NCBI GenBank assembly: GCA_018136815.1
Contig: CM030936.1
Location: 702,831-766,830, forward strand
DNA: 64,000 bases
Reading direction: 5' to 3'
Origin: Isochrysis galbana
Taxonomy: Eukaryota > Haptophyta > Isochrysidales > Isochrysidaceae
Every line of letters starts with the position of its first letter. The first letter of the stretch is position 1. A model generated the notes under the pieces. The model made no database searches. It was given only the letters and a program-made list of their open reading frames with translations, and was not told the origin of the DNA. The translations under genes were made by a program, and so were the position numbers. Of the stretch, positions 33,323 to 42,945 are shown in pieces.

Positions 33323-34099
33323 ATGCCGCTGCTACTCGGTGCATCTGAAGCGAGTCCATTGGATTCCGCGCACAGCACCACTCGGGTCCCACAGCACGGC
33401 GCACTCGCCCAGCTCCCACAGCACGAGTGCATCCGTACCATCCTGCCGCCAGCAGTGCACTCCGCCAGATGGACAGATAGCATCTCACAGAATGGCAGGG
33501 CGCTAAGCGAGGGATGTGAGCGGGATCGTCTGAGTCTCCGTCTCCTCTCATCGCTGCATAGCGTCCCCAGAGAGCATGCCTCAAAGCTGACAGGTGCCGA
33601 AGACATTGACGCAAATGGTGTGGGTCACTCCCATGTATCTCAAGTGGCCCCCTCCAGATACACACGGCTATCACCGCCATCGACAGCAGTAGATCGGTCT
33701 CTCTCTCAATCTGATGCTGCGGCTTTATCGATCTGGTTACGGCTCGCAGCTTTCCTCGGCGGAACAACGGTCGTGGTGGTCCTCCTTGCTGCCGTCTCGC
33801 TGTTAACGGCGAGGTATCGTGAACGGGCAGCACAACGAAGCCGCGAGGCAAGAATATTGCTGGAGATGAACCAGGATTTCTTGTTGCAAGGCCAAACTTC
33901 TGCTGGTCACGCGCAGCGATCCGCTTCCTTCCCGGGCACACTGATCCGATGTGAGGATACAGTAGATGCACGTCCAGCGCGTTCGAACACATTCGATGGC
34001 ATTTCCCTTTCGACGGTGCTTGGCGAGAAGCAAGAAGACATAGTAGTAGATGCGATGGAGCAAACTTCTAAGGGCCCTTCCCGTAGCCAAGATATGTGA
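33323..34099 (+). CDS. Predicted single-pass membrane protein, unknown
   Basis: 258 residues from the first ATG after the CT-rich leader. One strong transmembrane helix (LAAFLGGTTVVVVLLAAVSLL, about 155-175) is followed by a basic stop-transfer RYRERAAQRSREAR and a roughly 80-residue tail. The N-terminal 150 residues are Ser/His/Arg-rich without a known motif. There is no cleavable signal. I do not recognise a family. The single exon and leader support a real gene, but it could be a fragment. Confidence 0.5.
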   Translation: MPLLLGASEASPLDSAHSTTRVPQHGALAQLPQHECIRTILPPAVHSARWTDSISQNGRALSEGCERDRLSLRLLSSLHSVPREHASKLTGAEDIDANGVGHSHVSQVAPSRYTRLSPPSTAVDRSLSQSDAAALSIWLRLAAFLGGTTVVVVLLAAVSLLTARYRERAAQRSREARILLEMNQDFLLQGQTSAGHAQRSASFPGTLIRCEDTVDARPARSNTFDGISLSTVLGEKQEDIVVDAMEQTSKGPSRSQDM

Positions 34100-34239
34100 C
34101 GAGAAGGTGAATGAAACTTTCTCGCGTCTCACAACAAGCACACTCTGGCCGCCTACTAGGCGCCCGAGGAGATTGGCAATGATTGTTAGCCTGTAGTCAT
34201 AGTCCATAGCTTTTCATTAGTTAGCTAGTGAATGCGAAT

Positions 34240-34465
34240 GACTTGAAAAATCTTAACAATCTAACCGCAACTTGCACGGCGTGAGGCAGAGTGCTGATAC
34301 AGCTCCTACCTACCCGTCCTAACCTACCACATCCCTCCCCCCCTTCCCCTCCCCCCGTTTCCTTCTCGCGGAATCCCGGGGGAGGAGAGGTCGCGCATAC
34401 TGCACACACACTGCTTCGACCAGGGGCCAGGGGCGTGAGAAAGGGGGGTAAGAGTGAATGATCCC
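34240..34465 (+). repeat. Dispersed repeat family R2, copy E
   Basis: AATCTTAACAATCTAACCGC, AACTTGCACGGCGTGAGGC, C/T stretch, GCTTCGACCAGGGGCCAGGG, GTGAGAAAGGGGGGTAAG. Confidence 0.6.
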
Positions 34466-34608
34466 CCCTTTCGAACGCTGTCATGCCCCGTTCGGGGCCG
34501 GCGTCCGGCAGAAGTCTTAATTGCGTCGATTATGATTATGGATGTTACTATATGTTCCCTATGTCTAACTCCGTCGCTGTCTGCGACAGAGCGTCCTTGT
34601 CCACCACA

Positions 34609-34660
34609 GGTCACGTTCCGTCGAATATGGGACAGACTCAAGTTGAGCCATCAAATGTCC
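34609..34660 (-). repeat. GACGGAACG tail motif copy
   Basis: On the minus strand: GGACATTTGATGGCTCAACT ... GTCCCATATTCGACGGAACG. It matches the sequences at 20377 and 48377. Confidence 0.6.
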
Positions 34661-34879
34661 AAAGTCCTTTTATAACAAAGAAGCGCATAAGAATTACATA
34701 ACATTTTAACACTCTCAATGCCTAGTGCAGCGCTTCACCTTCTTCGTCTTCCTTTCTCGCCTTCATCTTCATCCCCCTCTTTCGAGAATTCTGGCCCCCG
34801 TGAAAAAAATATTCTTGAAGTTGCCTACTATCCTGCTATACGCCGTCCCTTCCATCGGGGACCACTCCCGACATCGCCT

Positions 34880-35060
34880 TTACCCCACCCTCACTCCCCT
34901 TTCCCTTTCCGCCCCCCCCCCTCATTCCTTTTCGTTCGGTTTCGGAGGGTTGACCCATGTGCGCTACTTTGGGTCCGGCGTCGGGGAAGGGGGGAGGCGG
35001 GCCTTTTGGCTCGCATTTGCGGGGAGGCTGTCGGAGCAAAGCTCGTTTCCTCTTTGGAAA
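34880..35060 (-). repeat. Dispersed repeat family R2, copy F (reverse)
   Basis: CTCATTCCTTTTCGTTCGG, GTGCGCTACTTTGGGTC and a GC-rich continuation parallel copy C. A minus frame at 35384-35656 downstream is unassigned. Confidence 0.45.
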
Positions 35061-35684
35061 CGAGCCGCGGAGGCGCACCGGCGGCTGGCGCGGCGCACGG
35101 TTCATCCGGGGAGCCCGGAACGGGCTCATCGGGAGAACGGGGAGGGCAAATGACGGGCATGTGAAATGGACGGGAAAGTGGCTCCGAACGCGACTCGGAG
35201 GGACGGAGAGCGTAGGAAAGGGCGCGGCGAGCAGATACCGCTTGCTTATGACTCGTATGGACTCGTAGACTCGAAAGGAAGACTCGGAAGACTCGGGGCT
35301 TGGGGGTACTCAAGGGGCTGCAGGTCACCAACAGGCGATACAGTGGGTAAAAACACACAAATCAACACTCTGCACTCAAACATTCACGGTAACAGGCCGG
35401 AAGCATACGTTAAACGAACCCCCTCTGATGAGCAGAACCAGAAGCGCCCGTCGTTATCTACCACTACTAAGTCGAACAGAGGGTGAAATTCGTTGACGTC
35501 TATCCGTTTCTTCGGTTGTCGGCCCACGTCTGCCTGGGCTCTTCCGGCCGCGTCCGTGGAGTTGCCGAAGTGCGCCTCTTTCACAAGGATGGTGTATCGT
35601 GTTAGCATTCTTCTTATGATTTGTTTGCTGTCAAAAGTCTTGTTGTCGAAATGCACTCTATAGAAGTCTATTAGAATATATCTC

Positions 35685-36130
35685 CATACCCAGGGCTCCC
35701 CAATATGGCATAATCTTTTTCACAAGGCTCCGGCGATACACCATACACATAGGGCCAAATGGGAGTCTCTACAGACGGTTATCGTTCATAATACTATTAA
35801 CCCGGAGACGGGGGACATATACACCACGGAAGAATGCGCGGCATACTTGCCGGAAGGAGAAAGAACGGTGGATACGCCATAGACCATAGAGAGGCATCTA
35901 GGGTTCGGCACAGGTGCACTACCATGGGCCTCGTTCAGAGTGCGGGGTCCGGGCAAGCCTGTTAGTGGTTAGATGTACTTGTTCGGCTAGCGGTGTCCGG
36001 CTCGCTTGTGTCCCCATTGTATGTGCCGGCTTCCGGCGTGGCTCAGTGCGTGAGTGTCGAGCCATTGTGTGGCCCCGTTTTAGGCGTGTTCTACCTGCCG
36101 GGTTTCCCGGCTATTATATGTGCCACTCGT
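35685..36130 (+). mobile_element. LINE-type element, 3' end
   Basis: 35685-35880 is homologous to 53608-53820 (CCCAGGGCTCCCCAATATGG, GGAGTCTCTAC, AACCCGGA-ACGGGG, GGCATACTTGCCGGA-GGAGA), the C-terminal part of the LINE-like ORF described there. Frames are broken. The sequence to 36130 would be its 3' untranslated end. 36130-36640 shows nothing. Confidence 0.65.
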
Positions 36131-36645
36131 AGCGAGTTGGTGAGTGCTTGAAGCTTGAAGCTCTAAGCTGGGTTCTAGATTGCCATCACCTCCAGGCCAT
36201 TCGTCGGGCCCGATCACGCGCGATCGGACGTCGCGGAAGCTCCGCGTTTCGAAGAGTGATTCGCCCTACATTTACATTCACCACTCTCACTCTGGCATTC
36301 CTTCCCGTGAGCGCCCGCCTCAATCTCCCAACCATTGCCTTTCGTGGGGCGGGAGGGGGGTGGTTCGGAGGGGGGATGCAGTTGCCGGGGCAGGTAGGGG
36401 GGGACCCTGCAGAATCCTTGGACACCCAGGGGAGGTGGGAAATAGTGGTTGAAATGAGTGAGTGACCGGGCTAGAAAAGATTTGGACATCGGCCCTCGTC
36501 TTACGCCCGTGACCAAGGGGGCGATAGTCTCTGTCCCCCCCCCCCCCCTACTTCCAGCATTTTCGCACCTTGAATCGCCCATCCAGACACCCGCAACAAT
36601 TGTCGCACTCCCCGCTATGGGCACTGAAAACCTACTAGCATCACG

Positions 36646-39600
36646 TCATTGCATTGAAATTTGATCAGCAGGTCTCAAGATGGCGGCAACGTCTCCTTTC
36701 GCGAGCAGGCGCACCAAGGTTGCGAGGGCGACTCTCAGACGCTCGAGAGGCACGCGACGAGCTGCTTGTATTGAGGGCTCGAAGATTAATGTACACGGGT
36801 CGTGGATGCTAGGACGTGCTCGCACAAGATGCGTACGGAGCAAATAGACATGCAGGAGTAGATTTGCTGGCCTAAAGGAGTGCCATTCAGCAGGAAGACA
36901 AGGAGGGATCACGCATGAGCATAGGGGGTGAGGGAGAGCGGGGAGATGTCAGCACAAATGCACTTAGAAATTGCTCAGAGTAACTCTCTGGAGTGAGCGG
37001 GCAGAAGGGAGCAACCATCACCCAGCCCCGAGAAGCCCCGGGTGCTCAGGTTTAAGATGCTATTGCTGATGGCTCGGCTCTTCCCATTCTTATAGAACGC
37101 CTGCAGTCCAAGATTGAACAGAAGGCGCACAAGGGAGGCGGTCGCGTAGCTTCGTCATCAGGGTGTGCAAGGCTGCCCACCCCGGCTCTGCGGCGTCGCG
37201 CACCATAGAGCCGCCGATTTGCGCTGTGCGTGAGCGGCTTTCAAGAGCGGTCGCAGTGGAGCATCGTTGAAACGTACGGAGTATAAGAGCCCACACGCAG
37301 CCATTTGGCAAATTCCGGGTTCCACGGTGGCGCCCTTGTGAAGTGCGGCACCGACTGCGGCGGCGGCGGCGGGAAGCACGTTGGTTTTGATCGAAGCCAA
37401 TGCTCGCAGGTGGGCAAGAGCCAGATGACTAGAGAGGTTGTCATTCACCTGTGAAGACATAGCATCCGACTGTGGCTCAATCGGATCCGAGGTCATCGCG
37501 GGCTCCATGAAGCAGGGCAAGGTAATTGGGAGGGTCACCTGCGTGGCGGTGGAAGGAAAGGCGCCGACGCCACGGAAGAAATCGCGACGAAACAAGACCG
37601 CAGAACACGATGCATATCCTCCACCGAGTCCCTCTCCAATGACGACGCATGACGCGCTAAGGGGCGGACGAACTCCGCACAATAGCGTAGCTCGGCCTCG
37701 GGATGCATCCGTCGAATCTAGTGTCACCCGGCCTAGGCCGCAGCGTGTCTCGTCACTGATGAGTGATGCACCGATCCGAGCACAGTTGCGCGCCAAGGCT
37801 GCCGCCACGGTTGCAGGCATCTCGTGTCCAGTCTCTGAGCACACCGGCTCGACGACAACCGCAGCCAGGGAGGGGACCTCTGACGGCATCAAAACCGAAG
37901 CAGCGCACCCAAGCGAAGGTATCACGGATTCGCGCCAGCGTATCTTCCCACTGTCGCCGACATGACTGCCTCTCCCATCAGCAATTACACCCTGCTCGTT
38001 GCCGTGATACTCGATAGAGCCTCTGGAACGTCGAGTACATCCAGCATGGCCCAGTACGGTTGATCGCACTGTAGACTGCCGCACCACACCATGAAGAGAC
38101 CTGATCATTGTGTCCACAGCAGCAACGTCCGAAACCGTGTCACGGGGGAGGCTCAATAGCCGCGCGCCAGAGACGGGTAGACCTCGCAGCATCCAGCTGG
38201 CACCATATGCCGCACCCGGCCCCAACACTACAACGAGAGGTACAACAGTGGGGGTAGCTGATGCCGACTGTGCATCAGTGGAGACGGCGGCCGATGGACT
38301 GCGGATGTCGTCGCCACGGCCACGCACACCCTTAGAGCCCTGCGGGCGTAGAGCGGACGCAATGCTTTGGCGATGGCACCACCAGCGAAGGAGGCTGAGG
38401 CGGATGGCCGCCTCGATGGCATCGACGCTACCACTTAGTAAGCGTGCACTGTACACACGCCGACATCGAGGCATGCTAGCACTCTCTCGCCTGACACTAG
38501 GTTTTGTCGCATGCCCTTCACCCGCGGCGAAACTCGCAGTAGGCGCCAGATTCGAGAGGACGGCTTGTTCATCGGCTGACTCATGCAATCGACAGGATTC
38601 GACTTGGCCCTCGTCGGCCGCCAGCTTCTCGAGTGCCGCAACGAGCTCGAGAGCGGCAGGCTTCATAGATAGGGTGCCAAATACGAACCCTGGTGTTCCG
38701 CTTTGAATGAAGCCGTGAAGTGCGGAATGTACCAGAGCCGAATGATGACCAAGGACTCCATAGGACGCGGCGCCGCCGGCATAGCAGTCGATGGTGATGG
38801 CGGCCAGATCGCCCGTCGGGCCAAAGCTAGACGAACCAACTAGAGACGCAAGGCAATTAGAATGGCCGATTCGTACATCCACGCTTGAGTAGAGGTAGCA
38901 CCCCTCTGCGGCAACATAGGTGGGAAACATTCCTGCACTCTGCAGGAGCGTGGCATGGTTAGCTCTCTGGGCTAGTCCATCGAAGCGTTCTGGCCAGCCA
39001 CACGCCATAAGGGCATTTCTCGACTCAGAAGATGCTCCACCGGGTCTCGTTGACCTTGATTGTGTAGCGTCTTGAGTCGTGTGATGGGCAGCACAACACC
39101 ACCGATGCCTGGCCAGCGCGAACGTCAACGGCGCGATCGCCATAGCAAGGCAGACGTGCGTAGCCCAGCTGCGGTCGTCTTCTTGGCCGGTGAAGGTAGG
39201 CATGTGACATGCCAGCATGAACGTGCACCCGGCTCCGAGCGCACATGCAATTAAACCAATACAAGTCCTTCGTGAAAGCGCACGATGAAGAAGCGCGAGG
39301 GGTTGCAGGTAATATGCAAGTCTATCAGCACGTATGGCCGCATCTGCTACAGCGCGAAGAAGCCGATTCAACTGCGCGCGAGGGGATGGAGGGGGGGTTC
39401 GACCCTCGATGTACCCACAACTGGGAAGTAGTAGTGCGATTCACCTCGTCGTCAGTTGTCCCCAGGCCAAGTTCAGCGTGCAATCTCATTGGCATCCGAA
39501 GCGGACGCAAAAGGGTTAGCACTCCTCGGCGCCAAATGAGCCAGAGGAAGACGAGCACTGTGACTACCGACCCGATTGGCGCTCCTAGACGGCCTGCTGC

Positions 39601-41403
39601 CCCAAACTCAATTTCGTAGCAGAAGCCAACCGCGCGCACGCTGAACTTGGGCGATATAGATGCCTGTCCCCTGGATGCTTTTTGTCGAGTCGAACGATAA
39701 ATCGCTTTGTTTTCTCCATCTCCTGCCGTACGGGCAACGAGCATATCGTGGAATTGACTGCCCGGTGCGACGGTAGCCAAGATGTGTTTTGCACGCAATG
39801 CGAGCGCCACTGCGCGCTTCTGGGCCGACTTGGACGAGACATTGCTGAGGCAACTCAGAGCAGCCGCGCAAGCGAGAGAGCATGGAGTCACAGATGGTAG
39901 CAGTTTGGCTATGATCCCCGACGGCATCATGGAGGCATGCACCAACAAGGCAGACTGTTTGTAAAGGCCGCAGGATAGGCCTTTGGCAAGCACAATCACC
40001 TAGGGGCAATCGGCACGATTGGCACGGTCCGATCAGCAAGGACACGAGGGAGATATGGCTCGGCTACATCGCATACTCTGGGCGCCGCGGCATCATCGCG
40101 ATGCGGCTGCTTTGTCCAGCCTGCAGGCACAGTGGATTGGGATGCATGGTGCACCTGCGGCCGCAGGCCAGCACGTCGGCTTGCCAAGAAGTCTCCCGTG
40201 CGATAGATGCCGCTCCATATCTCGTCGCTGATGAGCGGCACACCGCGGCGCGATGCCGCTATGTTCAGGGCAGCAGCAGTCTGGGACTCCATTCTGACCA
40301 ATCGTGAATGATGTTGGACCTATTCGGAAACAGACACACATGCCCTGAGCACGCCAGCTCAGAACCAGGATCTGTGGGCACACAGAAGGGCTACAAATAG
40401 GTGTAAGTGTTAGTGCTCGCCTTACCGGCTCAACCAATACTGCCACGCACAGAGAGCTGCCGTCGTCATGCGACTTGAACGCGCCTTCTACATCCTCGGG
40501 TGTGGCATTCGCAGCGAGGCCAACCACGCACATATCGACGAGCACGCTCGCAGCTTTGCTCTGACGAAACACCTCCGAGGCGGAAAACGCAGCTCGAGTG
40601 CAGTTCCCATGAAAGCCACCGTGCAAGGTGATGATGAAGAGAGAGCGAGACCTGCCATCGCGAGGCGTGGCACTGTCGTCCGCGCAATCCTGCTGTACCT
40701 GCGAGAGCATGGCGATGGAAAGCGCTGCATCGAGAGCTTCAGCACCGGATCGCATGCCGAGCACACAGGTGTATCCAGACCACCAGCCAATACTTGCAGG
40801 TGGCACCGCAGCATTGTCGTTGCAGTCATCGGATTCGTCAGTGGGCTCCGATGCAAGACGAACCATCTTACTTTTGAGCTCGACTTCCGCCACACTCGGC
40901 TTGGCAAGCGGCAGTCGTAGGGGCGTCCGGCTCTCAAGATGTTGAAGCGTAGCAGAGACAGCAGCCGACGGCGCATGCCCAAAGATGAGGCACCCGGCGT
41001 TCTGCGCGACATCCAGCACAGTGAAACGGCGTGGCACGGCGCCTGCGAGCCATCGAAATCGCGCGTATGGGCTCTCGTAGCTCAGCGAGTGCCCGCTCGC
41101 CCGAGAGAAGCTCGGGTGGAGCAGCGGCACCAGCGAGCGACGTTCAAATGTTGCATACTGATTCTCAATCGCTTCCGCCGAGGCGCTGGCGAGCTGGTCG
41201 ATGGACGCAGTGTGGAGTGGTAGCTCGACCCCCTCGAGCACCTCCTCGCCCTGTCCTCTTCCCGTCCCTTCTCTTGCGGCCTCCTCCGCGCCGTCGCCGT
41301 CGGCGCTGTTGGACCTTGCCGCCCGCCCGAGCTCTCCCATGAACAGACTGCTACGTGGGAAACATGGTGCGGAGGCACAGAAAAATCTCGGAACTCGTAC
41401 CAT
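36646..41403 (-). CDS. Tandem class-III aminotransferase-fold protein; second domain lacks the PLP lysine
   Basis: Exons I can place: 41403-40426, about 40290-40155, 39999-39445, 39371 to about 37160 (perhaps with an intron near 37445-37530), and a C-terminal exon about 36877-36646. Domain 1 has RSGAEALDAAL, LHGGFHG, VLVEP, LISDEIWSGIYRTG and VIVLAKGLSCG, the normal class-III order with the Schiff-base lysine. The splice CAG|GTG at 40155/39999 gives AGLRPQVIVLAKGL in frame. A hydrophobic helix (SVVTVLVFLWLIW) and two more after 39371 form a membrane region. Domain 2 repeats the fold (SGSVDAIEAAIRLSL, VVVEPV, LISDETRCGLGR), but the lysine position reads VVIGEGLGGGY. The last exon carries the small-domain tail. 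The junctions after VEP and near 37160 are unresolved. Substrate unknown. Confidence 0.7.
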
Positions 41404-41513
41404 TACTTTATACTGCTACTTCAGCAAGTATCTTCTATCTTGTAGCAGCTACTTTGTAGCAGAGTATCTATTCATACAGAAATGACGCCTTGGCTGTTGC
41501 ACACCTTCTGCCT

Positions 41514-41610
41514 CCGCACACCCCTGCCATCCGCAGACCCCTGCCATCCGCACACCCCTGCCATCCGCACACCCCTGCCATCCGCACACCCCTGCCATCC
41601 GCACACCGTG
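41514..41610 (+). repeat. 17-bp minisatellite
   Basis: Five and a half copies of CCGCACACCCCTGCCAT, one with a single change, starting about 110 bp upstream of the aminotransferase-like gene. Confidence 0.9.
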
Positions 41611-41640
41611 TGCCAACCAGATAGTGCGTGGAATGAGTAT

Positions 41641-41823
41641 CCTAGATGGGAAATACGGTGCTGGGGCCTGCAAATACAGCCAAATACATATGTATTTGGC
41701 CTCCGGCCAAATACATTTCAAATACATTCGAGGCCTACAACCCAGGACGCGCTTCAAATACAGCCAAATACATATGTATTTAGCCTCTGTCCAAATACGG
41801 TAAATACGTATTTCCCATCTAGG
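41641..41823. mobile_element. MITE copy 3
   Basis: 183 bp, ends CCTAGATGGG/CCCATCTAGG, perfect 8-bp duplication ATGAGTAT (41633-41640 and 41824-41831). Confidence 0.93.
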
Positions 41824-41906
41824 ATGAGTATGTCACCCGGTCCGAGGCATTGCGCATTGCGCATTGCCAGGTGGCAGGTGGGAATTGGAGGGTGGAGGGA
41901 TTCGGT

Positions 41907-41933
41907 CAAGTCGCGTTCCGTCAAAAGAGGGCC
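41907..41933 (-). repeat. GACGGAACG tail motif copy
   Basis: On the minus strand GGCCCTCTTTTGACGGAACG, the same as 54319. Flanking 41940-42940 holds nothing I can assign. Confidence 0.55.
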
Positions 41934-42945
41934 AGGTGGTATTTTTTTTCGCTCAGAACGCTTGTTTTCTTTTTAGGTAGGAATGTCTCAACAATTCCTC
42001 CAGTTTATTATTACGAAGACGAGTACAAAAGCTAATCACGACACATACAAGGGCGCGGCGCGTGCGCATAGCAACTTCCCCCTCCGGCGCTCGCGGTCCC
42101 TGGCGGCCTTGCGCGCGAGCTGCAGGAGACGCTTCTCCTCGAGCGATTGGTCCGGCGATTGGCTGGGCGGCGGCTGGCTAGCTTAGATATGAAGGAACCG
42201 ACCCCCCCGCGGGCGCGACCGCCAATTCTTTACGGGTAGAGCGTGAGCGCGCGTGACGAAGGGGGAGAGAGGGGGGGCGAATCGCACCATTTCTTGGCGA
42301 AGATTTTCGTAGCGTCAGGTAGCCCCCCCCCCGGAGCTTTTTATTGGGCATCGCGCCACGGTCAAAAAATGCAGCCAACCCTTACTAGTAGTTAAAAAGC
42401 CCCTGTTTGACCGCCCTACTTGCGTTGGCCCGGTGTGCGGTCGCCGTATTTACCAGTGTGTTAGTGTGTTGCGTGTTGCCGGTAGGCGGGTCGTGAAGTT
42501 TTCATTATGTGGTTGTGGCGGTCGTTCGTGCCTGGTAAGGCTCGACTATGCGACGGCCCTGCCCGGGGGCATCCCTCACGGGTCGGACACAAATTTCTAG
42601 CGGTCGGGGAAGGAGCAAACAAATGAAGGGTTATTTCGCCAGTGTCAGGCCGTCGCCGCCCGCCATCCTGCTGTCGCCCTCCCGCCTCCCCCCTTGCCGC
42701 TCCCCATTAGGAACCCCAGTGATCCGACCCAACCTTGGTGGACGAGAGAAGAGTTGCCGCCACAGAGCCATCGTGCAATATCGCAGGATGGAGTGGTTTC
42801 CATAGTAGTTTAAATGTGCATTTGCCCAAGTTGGGATCATAGTCTGTCGGGCCGGGGTAGGGGCGTTGCAAAGAGAGGGGATCCATCCTAGGTTCATACT
42901 CCTTCAGCCGTATGCCAAAGCTCAGTCCCGGGGAGCAGGCTGACA

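Noticed and set aside
38110-38706. Plus-strand frame inside the aminotransferase-like gene
   Set aside because: The minus strand carries the aminotransferase motifs; this is its complement.
36646-41403. Serine palmitoyltransferase (fused LCB2-LCB1) identity
   Set aside because: The pairing of active and lysine-less folds is similar, but the motifs are DExxxG, SGAEA and VEP of class-III aminotransferases, not DEAHS and GTFSKS of SPT.
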